Source: an uncultured Thalassospira sp. (GTDB lineage Bacteria; Pseudomonadota; Alphaproteobacteria; Rhodospirillales_A; Thalassospiraceae). Taken from it: a stretch of 24,391 nt of DNA. The notes below the pieces were generated by a model. The model did no database searches, had not been told where the DNA came from, and saw only the letters and a program-made list of their open reading frames with translations. Positions within the stretch are counted from its first letter, which is position 1. Every line of letters starts with the position of its first letter. Position numbers and translations under genes: made by a program. Location of the stretch: the NCBI GenBank assembly GCA_946885765.1, contig CAMPHD010000007.1, positions 1 through 24,391 on the forward strand, in the 5' to 3' direction. Of this stretch, positions 15,182 to 23,290 are shown piece by piece.

Positions 15182-16189
15182 ATGGATCGTCGTATCGTAA
15201 CCGTTTTTGGCGGCACCGGATTTGTCGGGCGTCATATCGTCAAGCGCCTGCTTGAGCGCGACTTTATCGTCCGCGTTCCGACCCGCAGCTTTGAACGCGT
15301 CAAGAAACTCAAGCCGATGGGCTATCTTGGTCAGGTGGTTCCGATCCATTGCGATGTCCGCAATGAAGACTCGATCAAGGATGCCATCATCGGTTCCGAA
15401 GCGGTGATCAACCTGCTGGGCATTCTTTATCAGCGTGGCAGCAGCAGCTTTATGAATATCCATGTCAAAGCCGCAAAACGCATTGCCGAAGAAGCCAAGA
15501 CGTGCGGTGTGAAAACCCTGCTGCATATGTCGGCCTTGGGTGTCGATAAAAACCAGCATGCGCTTTATGCCACGTCGAAACTGGCCGGTGAAAAGGCCGT
15601 TCGCGATGCATTCCCGGATGCGGTGATTTTCCGTCCGTCGGTTATCTTTGGCCCGGAAGACAATTTCCTGAACCAGTTTGCCACCATGGCGCGTTATTCC
15701 CCGGTTCTGCCGGTTATCGGCGCGCCGGGTCTGCCGAAGGTCGAGCTTGATAAGGGCAAGGTCGATATGATGGGCGATGGTGGTCCGAAATTCCAGCCTG
15801 TCTATGTTGCCGACGTTGCCGAGTCTTTTGTGACCGCACTGGTCGAGGGTAAATCGGCGGGTAAAACCTATGAATTGGGCGGGCCGGAAGTATACAGCTT
15901 TATGGGGCTTCTGCGCGATATTCTGCAGATGACCCGTCAGCGCGCGATCTTGATGCCAGTGCCGTTCTGGCTGGCGTCGATCAAGGCGTTCTTCCTGCAG
16001 TTCCTGCCAAAGCCGCTTTTGACCCCGGATCAGGTTCGGTTGCTTAAAACCGACAATGTCGTTTCCGAAGGTGCCGAAGGTTTTGCCGAACTGGGTATTA
16101 CGCCAAACAGTGTCGAAGCGATTGCGCCGACCTATCTGAAGCGTTTCTGCCCGCCGCGCAAAAGTGGTGAGTTCCGTCGCTTCGTTTGA
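15182..16189 (+). CDS. Complex I NDUFA9-like NAD(P)-binding protein
   Basis: This 335-residue atypical SDR matches the NDUFA9 subunit family, an accessory component associated with NADH:ubiquinone oxidoreductase in mitochondria and alphaproteobacteria. The N-terminal dinucleotide loop FGGTGFVGRHIV covers residues 9-20. NLLGILYQRG, MSALGVDKNQHALYATSKLAGE (with a YxxxK-like YATSK near 127) and FRPSVIFGPEDNFLNQFA are family signatures. AAGGAG at 15167-15172 sets ATG 15182. It has its own promoter and strong terminator, so it is probably a single-gene unit. Its role in complex I assembly or NADPH binding is transferred from the family. Confidence 0.92.
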   Translation: MDRRIVTVFGGTGFVGRHIVKRLLERDFIVRVPTRSFERVKKLKPMGYLGQVVPIHCDVRNEDSIKDAIIGSEAVINLLGILYQRGSSSFMNIHVKAAKRIAEEAKTCGVKTLLHMSALGVDKNQHALYATSKLAGEKAVRDAFPDAVIFRPSVIFGPEDNFLNQFATMARYSPVLPVIGAPGLPKVELDKGKVDMMGDGGPKFQPVYVADVAESFVTALVEGKSAGKTYELGGPEVYSFMGLLRDILQMTRQRAILMPVPFWLASIKAFFLQFLPKPLLTPDQVRLLKTDNVVSEGAEGFAELGITPNSVEAIAPTYLKRFCPPRKSGEFRRFV

Positions 16190-16213
16190 TCAGAATATCT
16201 TTCAGATCGTATG

Positions 16214-16247
16214 AAAAACCCCGCCGAAATGTATCGGCGGGGTTTTT
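16214..16247. terminator. Strong bidirectional Rho-independent terminator
   Basis: AAAAACCCCGCCGA (16214-16227) and TCGGCGGGGTTTTT (16234-16247) form a perfect 14-bp arm pair around AATGTA. The GC-rich core is flanked by A and T runs on both sides, so it works in both directions. It lies between the NDUFA9-like stop (plus) and the chemotaxis-gene stop (minus) and insulates the two. Confidence 0.95.
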
Positions 16248-16265
16248 CGTTGATATCGGGCATTC

Positions 16266-18413
16266 TTAACCGGCGCGAACGCGGGCCACGAAGTTGTTGG
16301 CCTCGTCCTGCAGGCGATGTGCCTTTTGCAAAAGTTCTTCGGCTGTGTTGCGGGCGGAACCCGACATATCCTGAACTGCCTCGGCGGCGCGCGAAACGTT
16401 GATCATGTTCTCCGATACATGACGGACGCCGTTGGCGGCTTCTTCGGAGCCGTTGGCGATTTCGGCGGTGGCGGCACCCTGCTGACGCATGGCGGCGGCG
16501 ATAGAGCTTGAGATCGTATCGATTTCGCCGATGGTCTGAGCGATGGTCGAAATCATTTCGACGGCCTCGGTACTGACCGAACGCATTTCAGCGATCTGTT
16601 TGCCGATATCCTCGGTCGCGCGCTGGGTCTGCGACGCCAGATTTTTGACCTCGTTCGCGACAACGGCAAAGCCCTTGCCCGCATCACCGGCCCGGGCGGC
16701 TTCGATGGTGGCGTTAAGGGCCAGAAGGTTGGTCTGATCGGCGATGGTGGTGATCAGTTCAATCACCTCGCCGATACGATCCGCGGTCTCGGACATCTGA
16801 CGTACGGTTTCGTCAGACTTGCGAGCCTCGGACACGGCGGCGCGTGATACCTCTTCGGCCTTGGTAACCTGTCGTTCAATTTCGGCAATCGATGCGGACA
16901 GTTCCTCGGTTGCGGACGAGACGGAGCTGACATTCTGCGATGCGTTTTGGGATGCTTCGCTGACTTCGATTGCACGATGAACGTTGTCACCGGCGTTTTG
17001 AGCCATGTTATCGGCGGCGTCGCGCATATCGCCAACCTGGGACAGCAATTCGGTGACAAGTCCGTTGACCGAACTTTCAAAGCCGTTGGCCATTTCAAGC
17101 AGGGCCTCGCGACGCTGTTCTTCGGCACGGAGTTCGGCGGCCTTGTTTTCTTCGCGCAGGCGTTCGGCTTCGCGGGCGTTTTCGCGGAAGGTTTCAACGG
17201 CAACCGCCATATCGGCAATTTCGTCACTGCCACGATCAGAAACCGGTGTTTCAAGATCGCCATCTGTCAGGCGACCCATGGCGGCACTCAGACCGATCAG
17301 ACGGGCCAGAAGGTTACGCTGGACATACAGCCAGATGATCAATGCCGAGATGACCATGGCGGCCACGGCGACGCCGATCATCGCCTTTTCGGCGGCACTG
17401 ATCGTTGTGGAAACGCCGCGGTTTGCGTCGTCGATCTTTGTGCGCATATTGGTTAGAAGACGGTCGGCTGTCGAACCGATTGCTTGCGATGTGGCGGTCG
17501 TTTGGGCCAGCAAGTCATCAAGCGACGTTTCGTTTTCGATTTCCTTTTGACGCAGGCTGAACAGGTTATTGCCGTTATTGGGGTTCAGTCCGTTCTCGAT
17601 TGCGTTAAAGGCGGCCTGTGCCTTTTCGCGCGGCGTATCAAGCGGGATTTCCGCGATGCTGCTTTCCATCTGGGTCAGGACGGGCCCCGACCAGAATTTG
17701 ATACGATCAAGGTCTTCCTGATTGGTGGCTGTGGCGGTCATGCGGGACAGATCGGGGATTTTCAACGCCACGGCGCGAAGTTCGGCCATGTTTTGGGAGA
17801 TCAAAGCATCTTCGTCGAGCAATTTATCAAGCGTTTCAAATGCCTTGTCGGATTTTTCAGGATCGCCAACCAGACCATAAAGCTCGCCGGCGTTATTGGT
17901 GAGCTGCATATTGGCATTGGTCGACAGTTCGCGCGCAATCAGTTCAATCGCATTGGCAGCTGTCACGACATCGCCCAGCATGGAATTATGTGCATTGCGG
18001 GTATCAAACAGGGCATGCATGGTATCCTGCAGCAACCGGATATTGACGATCATTTCCCCGGTCTGGCTGGAAAATTCATTCAGGATCGTGCCATCCACAC
18101 CATGCATTGCCAGCATGGCGATCTGATCGTTCATGACGTTTTCGGTGTCATCAAGATTGGCGGTTGCGGCAACAACCTGATCCTCGCTGCGAGCGCTGGC
18201 GACCGCACGCGCCATGCTGATAACGGCGTCGCTGCGCGAATAAAGCTCCTGCCCGGAAATCAGGGCCGGTATGGCATCGTTCGCGACGATTTTCTGCTGT
18301 TGTTCAGTGATTCGGAAAGAAAACACCGCCATTGCGGCGGCACATACGGCGAGCAAGGCGATTGGCACAATTGCCAACATCAACCTGCCGCGCAAACCAA
18401 TTTTGCCGGTCAT
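16266..18413 (-). CDS. Methyl-accepting chemotaxis protein
   Basis: This 715-residue inner-membrane chemoreceptor has TM1 at about residues 11-33, a long helical periplasmic sensor of roughly 310 residues, TM2 near 343-363 ([18 protein letters not shown]) and a HAMP linker to about 417. A cytoplasmic MA signalling domain follows, whose hairpin tip contains [20 protein letters not shown] and [15 protein letters not shown], the CheA/CheW-contacting region. There is no C-terminal NWETF-type pentapeptide for CheR/CheB tethering. The ligand is unknown. A GTG at 18425 is an alternative start, but ATG 18413 has a GAG-type site at normal spacing. No che genes are nearby, so it is an orphan receptor. 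It lies 113 bases downstream of cobK on the same strand. Confidence 0.97.
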   Translation of the reverse strand: MTGKIGLRGRLMLAIVPIALLAVCAAAMAVFSFRITEQQQKIVANDAIPALISGQELYSRSDAVISMARAVASARSEDQVVAATANLDDTENVMNDQIAMLAMHGVDGTILNEFSSQTGEMIVNIRLLQDTMHALFDTRNAHNSMLGDVVTAANAIELIARELSTNANMQLTNNAGELYGLVGDPEKSDKAFETLDKLLDEDALISQNMAELRAVALKIPDLSRMTATATNQEDLDRIKFWSGPVLTQMESSIAEIPLDTPREKAQAAFNAIENGLNPNNGNNLFSLRQKEIENETSLDDLLAQTTATSQAIGSTADRLLTNMRTKIDDANRGVSTTISAAEKAMIGVAVAAMVISALIIWLYVQRNLLARLIGLSAAMGRLTDGDLETPVSDRGSDEIADMAVAVETFRENAREAERLREENKAAELRAEEQRREALLEMANGFESSVNGLVTELLSQVGDMRDAADNMAQNAGDNVHRAIEVSEASQNASQNVSSVSSATEELSASIAEIERQVTKAEEVSRAAVSEARKSDETVRQMSETADRIGEVIELITTIADQTNLLALNATIEAARAGDAGKGFAVVANEVKNLASQTQRATEDIGKQIAEMRSVSTEAVEMISTIAQTIGEIDTISSSIAAAMRQQGAATAEIANGSEEAANGVRHVSENMINVSRAAEAVQDMSGSARNTAEELLQKAHRLQDEANNFVARVRAG

Positions 18414-18477
18414 TACAGTTCTCACTCACGGATTTCAGGGTGTCGGCGGCGATTTTTGCCGTTCTCGACCACAATTT

Positions 18478-18498
18478 TGGACCGCCCTGAAAGGTCCA
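18478..18498 (-). terminator. Weak hairpin after cobK
   Basis: TGGACC (18478-18483) and GGTCCA (18493-18498) form a 6-bp stem with a nine-base loop about 30 bases beyond the cobK stop on the minus strand. The following bases on the minus strand are AAAATTG, not a T-run, so it is at most a poor terminator, and cobK transcripts might continue into the chemotaxis gene. Confidence 0.3.
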
Positions 18499-18526
18499 TA
18501 TTTGGGAAAAGAAATATCTTCGAAAA

Positions 18527-19312
18527 TCAGGCACTGGCAAGAGCATTTCTGACTTTTTCAATTATTTCTTGTATGTGCTCGGCCTGATCGACGGGGGCCG
18601 CACCGGGACGTTCGACCATGATAATCGGGATATTCAGTTCGCGTGCCGCAAGAATCTTGGCTTCGGTGGCTGTACCGCCACTATTTTTACTGACAATGAC
18701 GTCGATGTCTTGGCGTTGGAGAAGTTCGGCCTCGCCCTCGACCGTAAAGGGGCCACGGGCAATCAGCCAGTCGCCATGGGTCAGATTGAACGGATCTTTC
18801 GGGGACTCGACCGTGCGCACAAGAAGCCATGTTTTATCCAACCCTTCGAAATGGACCAGATCCTTGCGCCCAATCGCAACCAATGCCCGTTTGCCATGAT
18901 CAGGCAGGATTTTTGCCGAGTCAGCAAAGCTTTTGACCATGATCCAGTGATCCTGATCGGTTTTTTCCCAAGCGGGACGCTGAAACTGGATGCAGGGTGT
19001 TGCAACGGCATGGCATGCTTGGGCGATGTGACTTGAAATCTGGGTGGCATAAGGGTGGGTTGCGTCGATCACCAGATCGGTTTTTTCCGAACCAAGCCAG
19101 GATATTATCCCTTCGGCCCCGCCGAACCCGCCGATCCGGACGGGGATGCCATCGGGTAATCGCGGGGCACTGGTACGCCCGGCAAGTGAAAGCTGCAACC
19201 TGACGTCGGACCCGAATTCCTGCAACAGGTCAGAAGCGATACGATTGGCATCCCCCGTGCCGCCAAAAATAAGAATGTTCAGCGGTGTGGTTATGCTTTG
19301 TCGGGGGATCAT
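18527..19312 (-). CDS. cobK: Precorrin-6A reductase
   Basis: This 261-residue CobK/CbiJ enzyme reduces precorrin-6A (or its cobalt form) with NADPH in the corrin ring pathway. The N-terminal LIFGGTGDANRIA (residues 14-26) is the family's nucleotide-binding loop. DLVIDATHPYATQIS near 79-93 is the family signature. RGPFTVEGE and VSKNSGGTATEAKI complete the C-terminal domain. Length is usual (about 250). It follows cbiD after 26 bases on the same strand, so the two form an operon. The ribosome-binding site for ATG 19312 is weak (AGG eleven bases upstream), consistent with coupling to cbiD. Confidence 0.96.
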   Translation of the reverse strand: MIPRQSITTPLNILIFGGTGDANRIASDLLQEFGSDVRLQLSLAGRTSAPRLPDGIPVRIGGFGGAEGIISWLGSEKTDLVIDATHPYATQISSHIAQACHAVATPCIQFQRPAWEKTDQDHWIMVKSFADSAKILPDHGKRALVAIGRKDLVHFEGLDKTWLLVRTVESPKDPFNLTHGDWLIARGPFTVEGEAELLQRQDIDVIVSKNSGGTATEAKILAARELNIPIIMVERPGAAPVDQAEHIQEIIEKVRNALASA

Positions 19313-19338
19313 ATGTTGCGGGCCTGTTCTTGTTCGTT

Positions 19339-20496
19339 TTAAGGGTTCGGGTTTCCGCCATGTGCGGGAAGGAAGGCATCAAAATCACCATGTCCGGCAC
19401 GGGCAATGATCTTGCCAGCACGATCCACAATGACAACTTCGATGGCACATGCACCGTCAATGGTGGCACGGGCGGTTTCACCAGCCTGACGGGCAATGGT
19501 TCCTGCTATATCAACGTTCCGGGATGTGCAAAGTTCCAGAACCTGCTTGGCGGTATTGGCCGTAGTGATTTCGGATACCAGTTTGGCGTCACCGCCAAGT
19601 GCGGCCACTGTTTCACCCAGTTTGGCAAAGTCGACTTCGGACCGGCTGCTATGCAGGTCCATATGGCCCTGCGCCAGTTTGACCAGTTTGGCAAAGCCGC
19701 CTGAAATCGTGACATGGTCAACCGGATGGCGCCGCAGATATTTCAGCATCCCGCCGACAAAATCTCCCATATCAAGGATGGCTTCTTCGGGCAGGTTGTA
19801 AAATTCCCGAATGGCGGCCTCGGACGTTTTGCCGGTTGCTCCGGCTACGTGTTTGCGACCGGTGGCGCGCGCGACGTCAATGCCGCGATGGATGGAGTGG
19901 ATCCATGCCGAGCAACTGAACGGGATCACAACACCCGTGGTTCCCAGAACGGACAGCCCGCCAACAATCCCCAGACGCGGGTTCCAGGTTTTCAGGGCAA
20001 TTTCCTGCCCGCCGGGAATGGAAATTTCAATTTCAACATCGGCAGGTACGTTAAACCGGTTTGCCAGTTCCATAATCTGCTGTGTCATCATTTCGCGCGG
20101 TTTGGGGTTGATCGCGGCTTCGCCGACCGGCATTGGCAGACCGGGTTTGGTGATCGTGCCAACCCCGTCGCCCGCGTGGAAAGTGATGCCGGTACCCTGT
20201 TTCCCATAGCTGATTGTCGCAATGATTTCCGCCCCGTGGGTGACATCGGGATCATCGCCGGCATCCTTGATGACGCTTGCCCGCGCCCAGCCATCGCCGG
20301 TTTCTGCCTTGAGCAGGGCAAAAGACGGCGTTTCGCCGCGCGGCAGGATGATGGTGACCGGATCGGGAAAATCGCCGGACAGCAAGGCTTGCCATGCCGC
20401 ACGAGTGGCAGCGGTGGCACAGGCCCCCGTTGTCCATCCCTTGCGCAGAGGTCCATCTTGTTTTCTGGCTTGTTTCATGGCCGGTTTTTCAGTCAT
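19339..20496 (-). CDS. cbiD: CbiD, cobalt-precorrin-5B (C1)-methyltransferase
   Basis: This 385-residue protein is diagnostic of CbiD: LRKGWTTGACATAAT near residues 17-31, then PRGETPSF, and the GLSVLGTTGVV and FSCSAWIHSIHRGIDVARATG regions. It methylates C1 of the corrin ring after ring contraction, the step that CobF performs in the Pseudomonas denitrificans pathway. No classic TP-methylase fold motif is present, as expected for this family. ATG 20496 has no strong ribosome-binding site; ATG at residue 7 (20478) is possible. It begins the minus-strand cbiD-cobK unit, divergent from cobA. Confidence 0.96.
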   Translation of the reverse strand: MTEKPAMKQARKQDGPLRKGWTTGACATAATRAAWQALLSGDFPDPVTIILPRGETPSFALLKAETGDGWARASVIKDAGDDPDVTHGAEIIATISYGKQGTGITFHAGDGVGTITKPGLPMPVGEAAINPKPREMMTQQIMELANRFNVPADVEIEISIPGGQEIALKTWNPRLGIVGGLSVLGTTGVVIPFSCSAWIHSIHRGIDVARATGRKHVAGATGKTSEAAIREFYNLPEEAILDMGDFVGGMLKYLRRHPVDHVTISGGFAKLVKLAQGHMDLHSSRSEVDFAKLGETVAALGGDAKLVSEITTANTAKQVLELCTSRNVDIAGTIARQAGETARATIDGACAIEVVIVDRAGKIIARAGHGDFDAFLPAHGGNPNP

Positions 20497-20730
20497 GCGG
20501 CGGGCGATCCCGGTTTATGCCTTTGTGGATTGTGGTAAACCATTATTATGGTGATGTATTTTTTGAACAGAACTTCGTTATTAAACATTAAAATTAATGT
20601 GATATGTGATAAATAACGAGAAAAATACGGACTAATATGTTGGACCTTGTACCAAGATGATGTTTAACATATCCAAATGATCCGGTCCCGCACAGATGGG
20701 CAGAATGACCACGAGAAAAAGAATCCCGCA
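20497..20730. promoter_or_regulatory. AT-rich divergent control region between cbiD and cobA
   Basis: This 234-base spacer is much more AT-rich than its flanks and holds three perfect or near-perfect palindromes: ACCAT-tatt-ATGGT (20539-20552), ACATTAA-aa-TTAATGT (20585-20600) and ATGTT-t-AACAT (20660-20670). It must contain both promoters. A TTGAAC at 20563 is a possible -35, but no matching -10 is clear. There is no riboswitch core here, so control by a DNA-binding regulator is the simplest reading. Confidence 0.5.
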
Positions 20731-21600
20731 ATGACGACACTTGGTCTTGATTTTCCGGTCTTTGAGCCGGGTTGGGTTTGGCTGGTTGGCGCAGGTCCGG
20801 GCGACCCCGGTTTGCTGACGCTTCATGCCGTCAATGCCATGCAGCAGGCCGATATTGTTGTCTATGATGCGCTGGTGGATGACCGGATTCTCAATCTTTT
20901 GCGCGCCGATGCCAAGCGGGTTTATGCCGGTAAGCGTGGCGGTCGACCATCTTCAAAGCAAACCGATATTTCGTTGCAGCTTGTCGATTATGCCAAACAG
21001 GGTTTGCGGGTTTTGCGCCTGAAGGGCGGCGATCCGTTTGTGTTCGGGCGCGGCGGCGAAGAAGGTTTGACACTGGTTGAGCATAACGTGCCGTTCCGCG
21101 TTGTGCCGGGGATCACAGCCGGGATCGCCGGTGCGGCCTATGCCGGGATCCCGACGACACATCGCGACTGCAATTCGTCGGTGACCTTTGTCACGGGGCA
21201 CGGCTCGAGCGGGGAAATACCTGATAATATCAATTGGGCGGCCCTGGCAAAGGGCGCACCGGTTCTGGTGATGTATATGGCAATGAAACATCTGCGCCGT
21301 ATTTCAGCGGAACTGATGGCAAATGGCCGGTCCGGCGATGAACCGCTTGCGGTGATCAATCAGGCAACGACCCCCAATCAGGGTATTCTGATCACCACCC
21401 TTGCCAATGCGGCCGACGATGTTGAAAAGGCCGGGGTCGAACCGCCGGCAGTTTGCATTCTGGGCAAGGTTGTCGATCTGCGCGAACGGTTGAACTGGCT
21501 TTCGCCGCAGGATGACGTCAAAGCCGTGCGGCATGTTCCGTTCGAGCAGGTTCTTGAACTGATCACAACTCCTTCCGATCCCGATCCTGCACAGGATTGA
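20731..21600 (+). CDS. cobA: Uroporphyrinogen-III C-methyltransferase (SUMT)
   Basis: This 289-residue TP-methylase makes precorrin-2 by two SAM-dependent methylations of uroporphyrinogen III, the entry to B12 (and siroheme) synthesis. Visible motifs are LVGAGPGDPGLLTL at residues 18-31, VYDALVD near 44, GKRGG near 70, LKGGDPFVFGRGGEE near 96-110, VPGITAG near 128 and GIPTTHRD near 142. It is single-domain, without the CysG dehydrogenase/ferrochelatase part. ATG 20731 (MTTLGLD) is preferred; an in-frame ATG at 20677 would add 18 unusual residues and has no ribosome-binding site. Confidence 0.95.
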   Translation: MTTLGLDFPVFEPGWVWLVGAGPGDPGLLTLHAVNAMQQADIVVYDALVDDRILNLLRADAKRVYAGKRGGRPSSKQTDISLQLVDYAKQGLRVLRLKGGDPFVFGRGGEEGLTLVEHNVPFRVVPGITAGIAGAAYAGIPTTHRDCNSSVTFVTGHGSSGEIPDNINWAALAKGAPVLVMYMAMKHLRRISAELMANGRSGDEPLAVINQATTPNQGILITTLANAADDVEKAGVEPPAVCILGKVVDLRERLNWLSPQDDVKAVRHVPFEQVLELITTPSDPDPAQD

Positions 21601-21670
21601 TTGATCTATATCGTTGTTTGGAAATGATCGGCGCGTCACAATCGGGACAACCGATCAATCCGGATGGATC

Positions 21671-22462
21671 ATGGACGAACAACAGATACTGATCCGCATC
21701 ATCGAAAGCGGTTGGGCGCAATGCGCCACTGTCCTGCAAGAGGATAGCGGCGTTTTGGCAACCGCATTGATCGCAGGATTGGTCGGAAGTGCGACCCATT
21801 GTGTCGGCATGTGCGGGCCATTTGTAATCAGTCAGGTCACGGCGCGCATGGAAAAGCTGCCGCTTGAAAATATGAGCGAGTTTCGGCGGTTAACCGGGGC
21901 GGCATTATTGCCGTATCAGTTCGGTCGTCTGACGACCTATATCCTGCTTGGCGTTATGGCTGGGTTTTTTGCCGACAGCATTACCACCTTAACCAGAATC
22001 TGGTGGTTGGGGCCGGTGCTGCTTTTGTGTGCGGCGGCATTCTTTCTTGTTTTCGGGATCATGGGGCTGGTGCCCCATTTGGGCGAATTGTTCCCGAACC
22101 TGATGTCGAAGCAGGGAACGACGGGTCATTGGTGGAATCGTGTGATTGGCGAGCGGATAAAACCGTTATTCGGGGCACCTTTTACCTGGCGCGGTTATTT
22201 GCTGGGGTTGATGCTTGGTTTTATCCCTTGCGGGTTGATTTACGGCGCGCTGGTTCTGGCGGCAGCGGGCGGAAATGCACTGAGTGGCGGATTTGTCATG
22301 GCGGCATTCGGGCTTGGCACGGTGCCGATGCTGTTTGCCACCGGTGTGATCGGGCAATATGCCGCCGGGCGTTTTCGCAATTTCATGGCGCCAGTCGGCA
22401 GGGGACTTATGGTGGTCAATGCCGTCATTCTTGCCGGGCTTGCATTTCATCAGATCGGATAA
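21671..22462 (+). CDS. Sulfite exporter TauE/SafE family (DsbD_2 / UreH-like) membrane protein
   Basis: This 263-residue integral membrane protein has about six hydrophobic segments. The first carries GLVGSATHCVGMCGPFV (residues 36-52) and a later one GFIPCGLIYGALVLAAAGG. The paired HCxxxC and PCG cysteines are typical of the DsbD_2/UreH transmembrane family, often found next to cytochrome oxidase assembly genes. Transport of a thiol, sulfur anion or metal cannot be settled from sequence. SCO1 follows on the same strand, so a role in copper or thiol delivery to cytochrome c oxidase is plausible; metal supply for B12 is an alternative because of the flanking cob genes. ATG 21671 follows GGATGG. 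Confidence 0.88.
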   Translation: MDEQQILIRIIESGWAQCATVLQEDSGVLATALIAGLVGSATHCVGMCGPFVISQVTARMEKLPLENMSEFRRLTGAALLPYQFGRLTTYILLGVMAGFFADSITTLTRIWWLGPVLLLCAAAFFLVFGIMGLVPHLGELFPNLMSKQGTTGHWWNRVIGERIKPLFGAPFTWRGYLLGLMLGFIPCGLIYGALVLAAAGGNALSGGFVMAAFGLGTVPMLFATGVIGQYAAGRFRNFMAPVGRGLMVVNAVILAGLAFHQIG

Positions 22463-22464
22463 TT

Positions 22465-22478
22465 TTGCGAAATCGCAA
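22465..22478. other. 14-base perfect inverted repeat after the TauE-like gene
   Basis: TTGCGA-aa-TCGCAA begins three bases after the stop codon and about 140 bases before the SCO1 start. With only two central bases it is more operator-like than terminator-like. No regulator can be named. Confidence 0.4.
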
Positions 22479-22617
22479 TGACGCCATTGTGAGCAGTGGC
22501 ACAGTTACGGGTCTTGCATGATCGTTTTGCGGATTTATAGTGCGCGCAAGACAATGGATTATTTTCCGGTTGATTGCGGCCTGCCCGCGATCCCGGACCA
22601 AAAGGACAGGTAACGGC

Positions 22618-23238
22618 GTGAGCAAGAAAACACTTGTGATCATTCTGGCGATTGCGCTGGTTCTCGGTATCGGATTGACCTATCGCCTGATGATGATGGG
22701 GTCGGAAACCGGAACCTCGAGTTCGGGGACTGCGACAATTGGCGGTCCGTTCGAACTGGTGGACCAGAACGGTCAGACCCGCACTGAACAGGATTTCCGC
22801 GGGAAATATATGCTGATCTATTTCGGCTATACCTATTGCCCGGATGTGTGCCCGACCGAATTGCAGGTCATGGGCAATGCACTTGATACGCTTGATCCCG
22901 AAATCGCCAAGGAAGTGACGCCGGTCTTTATTTCGGTTGATCCGGAACGCGATACGGTTGACGCGATTGCGGCCTATGTTCCGCATTTCCATGAACGTAT
23001 GGTCGGTTTGACCGGAACGCTTGAACAAACCACGGCGGCGGCCAAGACTTTCCGGGTTTATTACGCCAAGGCATATGCCGAGGGAGAATCGAAGGATTCG
23101 GACGCCTATCTGATGGATCATTCGTCATTTGTGTATCTGATGGGCCGGGACGGATCGTTCATCCGTCATTTCAATTACGGAACGGCCCCCGAAGATATGG
23201 CAAAGGGCATTGCCGAAGTCGTCAAAAAGAACGGCTGA
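22618..23238 (+). CDS. SCO1/SenC-family copper chaperone for cytochrome c oxidase
   Basis: This 206-residue protein has an N-terminal membrane anchor ([15 protein letters not shown], residues 6-20) and a periplasmic thioredoxin-like domain. The copper-binding CPDVC is at residues 74-78 and the distal histidine at 168 (MDHSSF), the complete Cys-Cys-His set of SCO proteins. It delivers copper to, or reduces, the CuA site. GTG 22618 is chosen because ACAGG lies seven bases upstream and it gives the normal anchor; the frame opens at about 22540. It lies between the TauE-like gene and cobB, both on the same strand. Confidence 0.95.
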   Translation: MSKKTLVIILAIALVLGIGLTYRLMMMGSETGTSSSGTATIGGPFELVDQNGQTRTEQDFRGKYMLIYFGYTYCPDVCPTELQVMGNALDTLDPEIAKEVTPVFISVDPERDTVDAIAAYVPHFHERMVGLTGTLEQTTAAAKTFRVYYAKAYAEGESKDSDAYLMDHSSFVYLMGRDGSFIRHFNYGTAPEDMAKGIAEVVKKNG

Positions 23239-23290
23239 TCGCAGAGGATCTGTTGTGATTGGGCCGGACGGCAATCAGGGAAACCGGGAT

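Noticed and set aside
17484..18587. Plus-strand open frame of 367 codons across the chemotaxis gene
   Set aside because: It overlaps the clearly coding chemoreceptor and the end of cobK antisense. The translation is Cys/His/Gly-rich without domain structure.
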